64,000 nt of DNA from Solen grandis (Eukaryota > Mollusca > Bivalvia > Adapedonta > Solenidae), in the NCBI GenBank assembly GCA_021229015.1, contig CM037777.1, positions 54,100,857 through 54,164,856 on the forward strand, given 5' to 3'. The position numbers and the translations under genes are program-made. This document shows, in pieces, positions 1-12,224 of this stretch (its first letter is position 1; each line of letters starts with the position of its first letter). Below the pieces are notes generated by a model. The model saw only the letters and a program-made list of their open reading frames with translations. It was not told the origin of the DNA and did not search any database.

Positions 1-1166
1 TTTTGTTGCATCTTCCAAAGGTAATCCAGCCAAATTTATCATTTGATGGTAAATTTAGTGTGGTTCTGTATCTAAATCTCCTGCCTTGAATAATTCCATC
101 AGAAAAGATGAAGTATATAGAAGATACTGAATTTCATTTTCACGTAAGAAAACATTTCATTTCATGATTTCTTTTTTATTTCTCTGTGAGAAATCTTGCG
201 CAAATTATAAGTTTCTTGCATGCTTACAAAGAGATAGTCTGGATAATAAATTAGCACCAACCTTGTCTATAAACTTCACCTTGTTCAAATGACATCAGGT
301 CAAGGTCACCATACACCCTCAGGTAACTTGTGCAAAGCAGGAACACATAGGGTAACAGGATTATTAAGTTAAGGACAAGTCAGAAATTTAAAATCTGTGA
401 CCTTGACCATTAGAAAATTACCTTAGGCAAAGTTCAAGATGACCTCAGGTAAAGGTCAGGTTTTAAAAGCAATATGGACTTCTTTAACCAAGGATTAACA
501 AAGCTATGAGCCTTAAGTTACACAAATTTATGAATTAATTACTCAGCGCTGTGAAAATTCTGCTTTGGGTCAAGGTCATCCAATACCCTTTGGTTATAAG
601 CAATGTTTGTCCAACCTAAGTGCTTCAAGAGCCAAAGGGTTACTTACAGAGTTAAAGCCACACATGAAAGTTGGATGGATAGACATAACATTTGCTAGAG
701 ACATGAAAACACAAGGGGGAAAAAAAGGAAAAATTCACCTTATCTTTAAGATAACTATGTAGAAGAGTGGCAAATTTAACCCTTGGGAATAAAGCATTCA
801 AACTTTTTATTTCATGTCAAAGTAAAAAAACAAGCATTGATTATATATGAAAAAAGGAAACCAGCTTGGTATGGCGGCAGTGTTTTGCTGTACAGAGCAG
901 ATAAATTGGATCAAGCTTTCATGCCGCACTATTTAATCTGGTAATTGGAATGCAGAACATGTCTCTGATACAAAACAGAGACATTTCTGTCATTAAACAT
1001 TGTCTTTTAAATCACAGATTAAGTAAGAAAAGGACAAAAGCTAACAGAAAAAACTATCATTGTAGAATGTGGCATTTAGCTACGCAACAATGAAGCTAAT
1101 TAGCACCTACACAGAGGATAAATGAAAAGTCAAGAAATCAGATAAAAAAAAAATATATATATATAC
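1..1166. other. Non-coding, no gene seen
   Basis: AT-rich, with a scattered CAAGGTCA/AGGTCAAGGTCA vocabulary at 290-590, probably a decayed copy of the AGGTCA-type repeat family. The open frame at 565-762 has no support. Confidence 0.6.
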
Positions 1167-2641
1167 TACCGGTGTAACAGTCAGGTTTTTCCCCAGTCAG
1201 TTTCTTCCCCGGGGAAAAAACTGACTGGTCAGGTTTTTCCCCGGGGAAGAAACTGACTGGTCAGGTTTTTCCCCGGGGAAGAAACTGACTGGTCAAGTTT
1301 TTCCCCGGGAGAAACTGTGTCAGGTTTTTCCCCCCCCGTTTTTTCCCCCTTTTTTTTTTTGGGGGTTGGACCAGTCAGTTTCCCCCCCCATCCTATATAT
1401 TGTTCGTGATGTGGGAAATTCTGGCCTAGTCAGTTTTTTCTCCCCTATCCAATATATTGTGCTTGATGGTGGGGAAACTCTGGCCTAGTCAGCTTTTTCC
1501 CCCCTGACATTTAGATTGTATTGATGGTGGGGAAATTCTGGACCAGTCAGTTCCCCCCCCCCCCCCCTATCCAATATATTGTGCATGATGGTGGGGAAAC
1601 TCTGGCTTAGTCAGTTTTTCCCCCCTATTCTATATATTTTGCTTGATGGTGGGGAAACTCTGGCCTAGTCAGTTTTTTCCCCCCTATCCTATATATTGTG
1701 CTTGATGGCGGGGAAATTCTAGCCTAGTCAGTTTTTCCCCCCTGTCATTTAATGTGGGGAATGCCCAGTTTTTCCCCCCTGTCATGTAGCTTGAGCATGA
1801 AGTCAGGAAAATTCTGGACCAGTCAGTTTTTTCCCCCCTATCCAATATATTGTGCGTGATGGTGGGGATATTCTGGCCTAGTCAGTTTTTTCCCCCCTGT
1901 CATTTACACTGTATTGATGATGGGGAAATTCTGGACCAGTCAGTTTTTTCCCCCCTATCCTATATATTGTGCTTGATGGTGGGGAAATTCTGGCCTAGTC
2001 AGTTTTTTCCCCCCTGTCATTTAGATTGTTCTTGATGGTGGGGAAAGTCTTGACCAGTCAGTTTTTTTCCCCCTGTCATGTAGATTGAGCATGAAGTCAG
2101 GAAAATTCTGGACCAGTCAGTTTTTCCCCCCCTATCCAATAAATTGTGCGGGATGGTGGGGATATTCTTGACCAGTCAGTTTTTTCCCCCCTGACTAGGC
2201 CAGAATTTCCCCACCATCAAGCACAATATATAGGATAGGGGGGAAAAAACTGACTGGTCAAGAATTTCCCCAACATCACGAACAATATATAGGATATGGG
2301 GGGAAAAAACTGACTGGTTCAGAATTTCCCCACCATCAATACAATCCAAATGACAGGGGGGAAAAAACTGACTAGGCCAGAATTTCCCCACCATCACGCA
2401 CAATCAACATGACAGGGGGGAAAAAACTGACTGGTCCAGAATTTCCCCACAATCACATGCAATATATAAGACAGGGGGGAAAAAACTGACTAGTCCAGAA
2501 TTTCCCCACCTTAAAAACCTTTAAAAAAAATTAAAAAAAGAGGGGGGAAAAAACTGACTGGGTGGGGAAAAGACTGACTAGTCAGGTTTTTCCCTGGGGA
2601 AAAAACTGACTGGGGGGAAAATCTGGGCTGTTACACCGGTA
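1167..2641. mobile_element. Fold-back element with CCGGTGTAACAG termini (copy 1)
   Basis: The left end TACCGGTGTAACAG is the exact reverse complement of the right end CTGTTACACCGGTA. Inside, about 59-bp units (CAGTCAGTTTTTTCCCCCC plus an AT-rich spacer, then GGTGGGGAAATTCTGG) run in the + direction to about 2185 and in the opposite direction after it, so the two arms can pair into a giant hairpin. The flanks begin TA on the right and end TA on the left if the terminus is CCGG. No coding capacity; the short open frames inside are repeat by-products. Confidence 0.85.
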
Positions 2642-2682
2642 TACAGATTTTTTATTTTTTTTTTGTTAGAACTTATTTTAAG

Positions 2683-2815
2683 TGGAAACAAGTTCTTATA
2701 CAAATCCTCCTTGATGGCTCCTGAATTGGACCAGTGCTTCTCATCTGGGAAGAAGGTTTTGTAAAATTCCTGCCCCTAAGTGGGATTTGAGTGAATAACC
2801 TTTAAAATAGCTAAA
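2683..2815 (-). mobile_element. SINE body fragment
   Basis: Contains GAATTGGACCAGTGCTTCTC and AGTGGGATTTGAGTGAATAA, resembling the body of the element at 15.2 kb; the tRNA-like head is decayed. Confidence 0.45.
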
Positions 2816-2994
2816 ACATGTGTGCCACCACCAGATTATGGTATCCTTGAAAATGGTGGTTGAGGTTACATATTATTCCATGTTCTTCTTCATAAAAATA
2901 AATAAAGCTGAAATTGTTAAGAATAAATGCGGTAAGTATCATATTCAAAGAAAACATTTAGTTTTACTTTTTCATTTTACTTATAACTACTGTC

Positions 2995-3225
2995 TTAACC
3001 CTTTCCCTCATATAGACTCATTTTGACGCACTCAGTAGGTACCACATAAAGCCTGATCTGCAGAAAACCACAGTTAAACCTTACCAAATTTAATTACAAA
3101 ATCCTCATTTCCAGACCACTGAGGAGCAGCGAACAGCATAAAACCTGAGTAACTTGCAGGCTGATCTGGTTTTATGCTGTTCACATAGGTCTTTTCATGG
3201 TGTTCTCTATGAGGGAAAGGGTTAA
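2995..3225. mobile_element. piggyBac-like MITE with TTAA duplication (copy 1)
   Basis: TTAA followed by CCCTTTCCCTCATA at the left; TATGAGGGAAAGGG followed by TTAA at the right. TTAA target duplication and CCC termini fit piggyBac-type elements. Internal sequence includes GCAGGCTGATCTGG. Non-coding, about 225 bp. Confidence 0.82.
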
Positions 3226-3565
3226 ACTTAAATGAAAATGAATTCATAATTTTGCTGTATTTGGTGTTGTTATTTTTCGGTTAATTTTCAACCAATAATG
3301 AAAAATTACACGCACAACGATAGCCATATAAATAAACTAGTGAAGTTTACGACTTTAGACATGGCAAAACCAAACTTGTGGATACAGAAAACAATGTCTG
3401 CGTCTGCCACTTTCCCAACGTCTGCCATCAACAGGGAATAATTGTGCACAAGTATGTGATAATTGTCTCCAGTAGGACCAAAATATCCCCCATCCTTCCC
3501 AACACATGGCAATACTGCACCAAACAATGCATGATCATTGTGCACAACAGACATGCGGCACTTAC

Positions 3566-3596
3566 ATTTTCCGGTTTATCACATTTGTTGTCCTAT
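3566..3596 (-). CDS. Putative 31-nt exon of an unidentified minus-strand gene (e)
   Basis: Minus strand, acceptor GTTACACTATCAG and donor AAAAT/GTAAGT. Reads (2 nt) RTTNVINRK (2 nt); the other two frames contain stops. Phase 1 in fits exon d. The chain would continue left of the window. Confidence 0.45.
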
Positions 3597-4539
3597 CTGA
3601 TAGTGTAACAGAGACTCTCTATGTCTACTCTGCCACAGCTCAATAAAGACTTCAATAGAAATTACAGCACAAATGTTACAACATAAAATCAGACGTCGTC
3701 TATTCTTTATTGTTTATGCCCCTGTGCTAAGCATTTACAAAGGGCAGGCTGTGTACACTATCAATGATTCATACCCTTGAATAAAATACCATCACATATA
3801 AATTCAATTTGTCGAAAAACGCATCTTGTCACCGGACAGCTTTAATTTCAGGTCTGCGATAACCGTATAGGAAATTTAATCAAATACAGTACGAGAGGAT
3901 AATTATGAGAAAGAGCAACCATTATAGTTTATTTTTGGTTGGTAATAAGAAAACTGCAGGCGGGCAAATCAAGAGCATAATACCAACACCTGGAGGTTGC
4001 TTAGCAACCTTCATACAATGTAACTGTATTATATAGGTGGTTAATAGGGGGCAGGACAGACTCAGAATTATCCTCACAAGACAACAAGTGTATTGATTCA
4101 AACAGGAGAAAAAAGACGTTTTCTGTTTTTGGCTTTCTAAATCCTAAAACAATTACTTGTTTTACCAATATGTACAGCCATAGCTATGCTGCAAAATGTT
4201 TCAACATGTATAATTAATAAGAAAACCATACAGCTGGGTCCAAAGTATGAAAGACAATAAGTGACAAAATTGCATCATGCCATCTTCCACTTTAACATGG
4301 ACTATTCTTATATTTAAACATGCTTTTGTGACATTTTTACTTTTATTGTGATAAATCAGTGAGGCTATACATGTTTAATGCTGTATTTTAAATCACAACT
4401 ATTTACACTGTAAAAGGTTTGATTTTCTAACTTGTTAAATCAGTAAAGAAAGCATCAGTAATTCTGCCTGTGATATTGTGATATTGGAACCATTAGAAGA
4501 TACTTATACCAAATATCAAAGCTATGGATCTGTATGTTT
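3597..4539. other. Non-coding, no gene seen
   Basis: AT-rich sequence without repeats of note apart from the X-box-like palindrome listed at 3995; intron if the minus-strand exon chain is real. Confidence 0.55.
3995..4009. promoter_or_regulatory. Palindromic X-box-like site
   Basis: GGTTGCTTAGCAACC, a perfect inverted repeat matching the RFX-family consensus (GTTGC-N-GCAAC). Outside the neighbouring repeat block. Function not shown. Confidence 0.4.
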
Positions 4540-5770
4540 CTAAGAAAAGGCATTTTTAAGTTATGCCTTAAGGTTGCCATGGGAGCAAAAGTTCTTCATG
4601 ATCCAGCCAATGGTTTCAGAAGTAAAGATTTTTCATCTCCTTACATGGTTCCATACAAAATCTGGGCAAGGTGACGGGAGTGGCCTCATGTAAACCCTGA
4701 TGTACTTATTTGTTGATAGTGTTGAGGCACCATGAGCTGATGCTGTGTACCAAATATCAAATCTGTAGGTCTGTAATACTATGTTTCTGAGAAAACACAT
4801 TTTGATATTATGCCTTCTGGTTGCTATGGCAACCAAAGATCTTAATGAAATTCAATAAAAATTAGGAATTAGCCTCAGACTAACATAGGTATCATTTTAG
4901 TGAAATTTGGTGAAAATCCATGGAGTGGTTTTGGAAAAGAAGATTTTTCAAGACTTCCCTATTTAATTCTATACAAAAATTCAGGTGTGATTCCGGGCAT
5001 GGCCCATTGTGACCACAGGGGCACAAATTTTGCACTAATATATCAAATCTGTATGTCAATATATTTCTGAGAAAAAGCTTTTTAAAGATTATCCCTTCTT
5101 GTTGCCATGGCAACCAAAGTTTTTCATGGAATTGAAAAACAAAAATAGGAATTTGCATTGGGCTATCATAAGTACCATTTTGGTAAAATTTGATGAAAAT
5201 CCTTATGGTAGTTTCAGAGGAGAAGATTGTTGAAATTGTTGACACACGACGACACAAGTTATGCCTTCTTGTTGCCATGGCAACCAAAGTTCTTCATGAA
5301 ATTCAATAAAAATTAGGAATTAGCCTCAGGCTTACATAAGTATCATTATAGTGAAATTTGGTGAAAATCCATGGAGATGGTTTCGGAAGAGAAGATTTTT
5401 CAAGAATTCCCTATGTATAGTTCTATACAAAAATCGGGGTGTGGACCCTGGGGCATGGCCTATTGTGACCCAAAAGGCACAAATTTTGCACATGTTGAGA
5501 CAACATGTGCTGATGCTATGTACCAAATATAAAATCTGTAGGTCTATATGTTTCTGAGAAAAAGCATTTTAAAGATTATCCCTCTTGTTGTAATGGCAAC
5601 CTGTGTTTTTCATGGAATTGAAAAATTTTTTTTAAAAATTTGCATTGGGCTAATATAAGAATCATTTTGGAAAAAATTTGATGAAATTCCATTTGGTAGT
5701 TTCAGAGGAGAAAATTGCTGAAATTGTTGACACACGACGCACGACGGACAATCAAGGGATCACAAAAAGA
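4540..5770. repeat. Degenerate tandem interspersed repeat with GTTGCCATGGCAAC cores
   Basis: Several diverged units containing TATCAAATCTGTAGGTC, TTTCTGAGAAAAAGCATTTT, GTTGCCATGGCAACCAAAG, ATTAGGAATTAGCCTCAG and GAAAATCCATGGAG; it ends with TTGACACACGACGCACGACG. The open minus-strand frames here are shifted copies of one another and of no coding interest. Confidence 0.85.
5101..5114. promoter_or_regulatory. Perfect RFX X-box palindrome in a repeat
   Basis: GTTGCCATGGCAAC, identical to the palindromic RFX consensus; another exact copy is at 5271-5284 and a near copy (GTTGCTATGGCAAC) at 4820-4833. Confidence 0.45.
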
Positions 5771-6354
5771 TCTAAAAAGCAAGGCATGACTTAATTTTTT
5801 TGTATGGTTCTAAAAGCTATATCTGATGGAACATGATCCTTTCTGAGATGCAAGAAATATTGAAAATGTAAGAAATTGTTTTTGAATTAATGTACTGGAA
5901 TTTCAAATTAAAGCAAATCTTATGCTATAACCCGAAACAACTTTCCCTTCTGGAATTCTGCACACTAAATCACGAGAAACAACAAAACAGCATCAACTAA
6001 AAAATGGAAGAGAAAAAAGCTTCCTTGCCTTTGCACAAACTTTTACATTTATCTTCATCAAAAAAAGGACAACATGCTATTAAATATTTAAATCATGAAA
6101 ATTAATTAGATCCATGAAATGACTCTGGTATTAAGACTGAAGTTAATTTGTGTATTTTTAGACTCACTTCTCATTCAGTCAGAAACACTAGCGTGATACA
6201 TCCATTTAAAATTCCCGATAATTTCTGCAAACATTTCTGACAATTTTCTGCATCAAGATCGTGCCCCGGTCAAATCATTTGAATTTCTCTATAAAATAAT
6301 GACACAACTGACATCAAAGTGAACATCGCTTAATAATCATGTTAATTGCACACT

Positions 6355-6480
6355 GCCCTTTAATTCCTGTGTCATAATGAGGAAGCTAATTACCCCTAAT
6401 TACCCCCTGCATTAGCTGCCTATATTCATTTCTGGTGATAATTGCCCTGCTGAATCCCCTACTCATGATGTAACATGGCC
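6355..6480. promoter_or_regulatory. Candidate conserved non-coding block (TAATTA-rich)
   Basis: Contains GCTAATTACCCCTAATTACC and GCATTAGCTGCC, a dense set of homeodomain-type TAATTA/ATTAG motifs in sequence that is neither repetitive nor coding. Conservation cannot be judged from one genome. Confidence 0.28.
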
Positions 6481-6825
6481 GGACAATGGCAGCAGCCATA
6501 AAACCATTACCAAATTTCTGTCCAACCTTTTATTGAATCCATAATTATGTTTACTCAGAAAAGTCGTGACATTTTGATTCATGGCTGGGCACACTTTCCT
6601 AGCACAATCCCACCACAGGGTGAAACAATAACCCCATAAAACCACTGTGCAATGGGGCAACGTTTTCAACCAAACCCGTTTAAAAGTGTATGCAAATCAT
6701 TGAAGAGTATTAATCCAATCAAAATCACATTCATCATTAATAACGACCCCTAGTGTCTCTTTGCATTTTATTGACCCACCTCTACTGCATACCAATAAGG
6801 TTAAAACGGATTTATTTTCATGTGC

Positions 6826-6844
6826 TTTTTTTTTTTTTTTTTTT
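6826..6844. repeat. Poly-T run (19)
   Basis: Homopolymer followed by CATCAATTTTTTATTG; could be the reversed tail of a retroposed sequence. Confidence 0.8.
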
Positions 6845-7597
6845 CATCAATTTTTTATTGAGACCCCCTAGTTACAATTACAATGGGTGTCTACATTTGG
6901 AGCAGTAACCATTTCATCAGTAGAATTTGTTTAAGTCCCTTTGTCCATCATACTTACTGGTTCGTCTCAACAAGGAGGGTTATGGTGACTTCCAATGGAT
7001 AGCAACCGCATTATAAAGATGGGGGAAATTAATCTAAATGTGAGTGGTGTGTATATAAGATACATTCAAGTACTTAATTATTTTCAAAATTTTGTATGTG
7101 ACAGGACACAATGATAGAGAAAATATTTTATTAAAAGCAAATTCGCTACAAGTGTTTGTTTGTACATCAAAAGTGACCAAGCTTAGAATACTCCTGTACG
7201 ATACGTTCATATTGAGACTTTATAACATTGATAGACATTCATTTCACAGAGCAGGTTCCTGAACAGATCAAAAGGCTTTTCTTTATGATGCCAATACAAT
7301 GGTATATCAGCTTAACATGCATTTGACCTATATCTTCACATTTGTTATGAAAATTTTACAAAGGATCCCGTGTTGAGAGCAATAAAACTCTGCAATTTTT
7401 CTTTAAATTAACTTGGTAATTTTGACATTTTCTATACCATATAAACTGATAAGTTTGTTACAAGACAGTATCAGAAGCAATATTTTTGTTCATATTTCAC
7501 TTCTATTAGGTTATTCATATAATTGAAGTTGATTTATTTTCTGAACACAATTTCTCTGTTATTACATTACTGTAATGCAATAGAATGTAAACATCAC

Positions 7598-7600
7598 ATC

Positions 7601-7631
<31 letters not shown>

Positions 7632-7646
7632 AGATATATATATATG
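7598..7646. repeat. (TA)n microsatellite
   Basis: Interrupted alternating TA tract. Confidence 0.9.
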
Positions 7647-7685
7647 AATGCATCATAAGAGTATGTTACACATATTCAAACTTAC

Positions 7686-7735
7686 CGTTCAGGTTTCTTA
7701 TCTTTCCCTTACTGAAGATCGAGTCTGATACTTTA
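7686..7735 (-). CDS. Putative 50-nt exon of an unidentified minus-strand gene (d)
   Basis: Minus strand, very strong acceptor (TTTTTTTTTCAG) and donor ACG/GTAAGT. Reads (1 nt) KVSDSIFSKGKIRNLN (1 nt); the other two frames contain stops. It enters in phase 2, exactly what microexon c leaves, and exits in phase 1. Basic segment, product not recognised. Confidence 0.62.
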
Positions 7736-7806
7736 CTGAAAAAAAAACAACAGTAATAGAATTTTCATGTCATCTTACATGAGCATCTCATCTCATATTT
7801 GAGTGC

Positions 7807-7829
7807 TCTCTCTCTCTCTCTCTCTCTCA
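7807..7829. repeat. (CT)n microsatellite
   Basis: Uninterrupted CT dinucleotides. Confidence 0.93.
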
Positions 7830-7890
7830 GAGTGATGAATACCTTAGCTATAGCTAGACATTGTTAGATGACTAAGTGATAAGACAAAAC

Positions 7891-8061
7891 ATTGTAATAC
7901 GTGTTGATACACACAATCTTTAAAAACTGTAATACGTGTTGATACACACAATCTTTAAAAATTGTAATACATGTTAATACATACAATCTTTAAAAATTAC
8001 ATGTTAATACACACAATCTTTAAAAATTGTAATACATGTTGATACACACAATCTTTAAAAA
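7891..8061. repeat. 35-bp tandem repeat
   Basis: Five copies of a unit with GTAATACGTGTTGATACACA then CAATCTTTAAAAA, one of them shortened. Confidence 0.9.
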
Positions 8062-8734
8062 CAATGTTTCAATATAGTATGTTAAAACCTATTTTTTTTA
8101 TATGACTATATATATTTTTACAAATATTTAATATACATTCAAAATATATTCTGTGTTTATTATGTAAGGTATGGTACACGTACATGTACAATGTAGAATA
8201 AAATGTATGCTCCTTTCTGTTCTGCTGATATACATATAGAGAGCTGATCATTAAACTATCCTAGGGACATTTGGAAATAGAAGGAGATTGGACATTTTTA
8301 TGGTCATCCCTCTATACACACAATGGGACAGGACAGAATGCAACACAGTGCTTGCAGCTGCACTTTGCAAAGTGAAATGTCGGTATAAATGATTGCTCAT
8401 TCTGGATCCACAGGGAGAGGTATTGCAAACCTTAAATGCCACCCGTCTCTCCTGCAACATTTGGCCAACTCTTCATGACTTTCATCTGAATAACACCATG
8501 GCTGACCGTGAAACTATTCTAAATGCAAATAGAAATAGAGGGACATGAAACAGTTTTGTGGTCAGGCTGTATTAACATGTCATCCCATGAATATTGGCAA
8601 TACTTCACAGCATTTTAACATTGTCATGAATTTTAAAAAAAAAAAAAAAAATTAAATACCACAACATGTGATACAGTGATTTCTTTATTTCGCCATTATA
8701 TCATTAAACCATCTAACACATGCTTTAATTGGTG

Positions 8735-8930
8735 AGGTAGTAATCAAGTCTCTAATCATAGGCCAATGGCACTATCTCCCTGAACATTGTTAATTAATAT
8801 TTATTAGGGCAATTAGGGTGGCTCCTTAACGAGTAGTTTGTGAGATTGCGTAATAATCATGCTAGTGTTCAGTGCCATCAGATAGCGGTGATTATGTCAT
8901 AAACTACACCCTCTCCTGCAATAAGCATCA
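8735..8930. promoter_or_regulatory. Candidate conserved non-coding block
   Basis: Non-repetitive stretch with GTTAATTAATATTTATTAG, GGGCAATTAGGGTGG and GCGTAATAATCATGC, a homeodomain-site-like vocabulary. No open frame. Confidence 0.25.
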
Positions 8931-10304
8931 CAATTTTTGATGAAATTTGACAAAATTTCCAAATTTATTACCAATTCTGGTTTCCATTAGAGTTAAACTG
9001 CAAGAAGAGAGGAAGAAGAAATGCTTCCTAAAGGGTTGTGGGGGTTTTTATGGTATGAAATATACGCCTGTGTTTGTCTCCTGCAGAACCAGGGAGAACA
9101 GGACATAAATCTCCTCACAACCAATTACTCCTCTGTTTTGGAAAATGTTAAAAGTTAACTTCAAAGCAATTCTTCTCCATATTTTATCCCAAATTTTCAA
9201 TTATGCATTACATAGTCATAAAATATAAAATGTAGTTTGTGACACATGCTTGTCTTCATCCTATTTTCTTTCATTCTTTATGAATCTCTATTTTTCTTCA
9301 GTTCTTTATGAAAAATGTAATATATTGAAGCAGAATAAGTTTCCATCCAGACCTTGAGGATGGAGTAGGATCACAAACCTTAGAGAGTTTCTCCAAAGTG
9401 TGTAAAATTAAAATATATATCCATGTCTGCTCTGGTTGCTGAATGGGAGAATGAACGATAGCCTTTTCAAGCACTTTAACACCTTATATGGTTAGGTCTT
9501 CATGAATTATCAGGATTTTAAATGAATTGTAAGTAAAGGTCATGGTCACATGTTATTCAAGGTCACATGTTGGTCAAGGTCATATGATCAAGGTTGCATA
9601 AATGACAGTTAGTGTCAGTTCATTGTCTAATCAAATTTGTAGTACAAATACTTACAAATGTGTCAAAAAGAAAAAAAGGTCATTACATTAGACCAGACTG
9701 GATTGAATCACATATATAACTTTCTCAAAAAGACTGTGTAGCGCCAAGACAAACTTCATAAAATACTCATGGAATTTTTATTTTTTTGTTTATGTAGTTT
9801 CATATTTCAGCATTAATTTTCTGCATGGTCAAATGGACAAGTTTATGGCCAACTTATGTCATATTCCATATCTCTATTCATATTTCAGTCTTTTTGGAAT
9901 TCCATGATATATGTTCAAAATATGACTTCATGCCCCCAACTCCATTTGACAGGGGATGAAAATCCAGCAATGATCAACTATGTGTGAGTAAGCTATGTCG
10001 ATTTAAGGGAGGAACTTTGTGGGACTGAGAAGACTAGTTCTTTGTAGCTGAAGTTTGTACTGAAAACATTTCTTTTTGACGTACTGGATTCTAACTAATG
10101 TATGCAATATAAATGAAACTCCTGAATTATTAAACATGCAATTGTTTATAAACTTCACATTTTTCACAATATGATGTTTAATTTTTTAGGAAGAGTAGAT
10201 GACAGGTTATCTCTCCAAAACTTATTGAAGATATTTGAATATAACAGAAGAAAGAAGTAAAGTTCAAAATTTATGAAACATTTGACTAATTTGGTATATC
10301 CTGG

Positions 10305-10375
10305 CCAGAGATCAAACCCACACCTACTACCAGAGACTGATATTCTAACCATTAGCCTAGAATCTGTTTCAATGG
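10305..10375 (-). mobile_element. tRNA-like head of a SINE (minus strand)
   Basis: Minus strand: GGCTAATGGTTAGAATATCAG as A-box region and TGGGTTTGATCTC as B-box, about 35 bp apart. No complete cloverleaf. Confidence 0.6.
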
Positions 10376-11419
10376 GCGAGAGTGAAACTAGGCTAAGTGC
10401 TTATATATTTATTTGCACTTAGTCTTTGTATTATAAGATTTAATAATTAGTACCTAGAAAAGAGCCATGTTAACACTGGTAAGCTTATGTCAAGATATTT
10501 GACTCTCATATCCTAAAGTTCAGAAGAGTCTGTCTAGTCTAGATCTTAATGTCAACGGGGATACTGAAGAATACAACCAGTGTCAGGAGTCCCTCCCAGA
10601 GGACCATTTCTTCCTAGTTGATGTTTATACCTCAGAGTACTTTGTAGTAATTTATATCTCTGTATTATGGTAACCATGTCTGACAAGAAAGGTGGGACGG
10701 TCAAATTCTAAGCGAAAAGTACAAGAGGAGACGCGCAGTCGAAACTGCTGATGTCTGTTAAAGTCACTTAGACCCTGGTGACGATGACAGTCAAGCTGTT
10801 TCATTAGAGTCTACAGTTTCATTCTCTCCTCAGACATACTGTGAGCACTGCGTCATTCAATCACCAAGTAAATTGTACAGCCCAATCAAATCAAGGATAA
10901 AGAACAAATAAAAACAGAAAACATGATGAAAACAGAATCTGCCACTTTCATCAAGTAGAACAGAGACACAAAGAAGCTTACGTCACTATGGTGATCTAAG
11001 TTTTAATGATTTTCGCTGTAACTGTTTTTTTTTTGGTGTAACACCGTTTTAAAAAGCATTCCTTGTCTTTAAATTTCAGACAGTTTTACTATCCTGCCTT
11101 GTTTAAAGTCAGTAATAATATGGATGTACGAGACACTGGCAAATAAATTACACGGTAAAACCAGACTGATAGATTCACACATCCATCTGTTCCAGCTAGT
11201 ACATTAATTTTTATTTTTTTCCTCAAGTTTTGAAAAGAAAACTCAGAAAGAGAGCTGTACCAGATGGCAACAGGTTCAAAATTCAATAACTTAACATTTT
11301 TCTATGACAAATTTCCAGAGTCAGCTGAAAAGGATTACCCTATGGAGAAAAAAGAAGACTGATTATGTATGTATTTGAAGAGGTGCCTGCAAAGCAAACA
11401 ACAACAGAGTTCACAATCT

Positions 11420-11765
11420 CCTCATATGCCTAACTCTGATTAACCTTTATGCCCTGGTGATAGAGCCACACCCTGTTATCTTGGAACAACTCAGTACCTG
11501 ATGGGTAAACATGCCATCAGGTAGATAAACCGACCCCAGTGTGGGTTAATAGGGGTCAGGGTCTGTCCTCGGTGGCCCCTTATCTTGGTTTATATCCCCA
11601 GCCTCTGTAATGGGGGCTGAGGTGGGTCACTGGTTTTCCAGACGGCCTCTCCACTGCAGGGCCATTAGGGACCCACCCTGGGGTTCCAGGTCAAGTGCAT
11701 GGGTAATTACCATGTACCACTAACCCTGGCCAGGCTTTTATGGGGTGTGTATCCAGATAGTTATT
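11420..11765. other. GC-richer unique block
   Basis: Markedly richer in G and C than its surroundings (CCTCGGTGGCCCCTTATC, TAATGGGGGCTGAGGTGGG, CCACCCTGGGGTTCCAGG). No open frame with splice sites could be supported; it may be a regulatory block or an unrecognised repeat. Confidence 0.3.
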
Positions 11766-12224
11766 TAATTACTGAGTCAAGTATCTCAATTAAGTTGCAT
11801 CTAGTTGGATGAGAATCAACATTTGACAAGACTTTTATGAAACCTGGGTACTTATTTGATTTCAGGAATTGATATTAATTACTTGTACCATCTATATTTA
11901 AGTATTCCCAGCAGTGTATTCAAAGGTATTTATACACAGTCATGTATCTTTTATTATTTATTAAATGAAATGGAAATTCACTTTAGACATATCTGTCTTA
12001 CCAATTTTTATTCCAATATTTTCAATTTTTGTAATTGAAACATGCAAAGACATTACTTTGGAGTATACTTTTTGAAAAGTCTTCAAACAACTAACAGCAA
12101 GTTGTTGTTCACTTGAGTCACATCTGCAATTAACCCTTCACCTCATGAATATTCATGCACAAATTTATGACTTGATGAATATTTATTGACTGAACTTAAC
12201 TAGAACTGCCATTGTAATGGCGCA

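Larger units (their letters stand above)
5771..7597. other. Non-coding, no gene seen
   Basis: Unique AT-rich sequence, the TAATTA-rich block and a poly-T run; intron under the minus-strand gene model. Confidence 0.55.
8062..12224. other. Non-coding, no gene seen
   Basis: Contains the candidate conserved block at 8.7 kb, AGGTCA-like clusters at 9535-9595 (TCAAGGTCACATGTTGGTC), a SINE head and the GC-richer block. Short open frames have no splice or motif support. Confidence 0.55.

Noticed and set aside
640..710. Minus-strand CTCT/GTAAGT donor with upstream CTCTAG acceptor
   Set aside because: The frame required after exon e (phase 2) and the others run into a stop before the donor.
2176..2403. 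Open frame in the fold-back element (FWPSQFFPPCHL-like words)
   Set aside because: Repeat-unit translation seen in both orientations.
3306..3554. 82-residue minus-strand frame with a protein-like look
   Set aside because: It begins right after the donor of putative exon e, has no recognised motif, and the opposite strand is also open; kept as intron.
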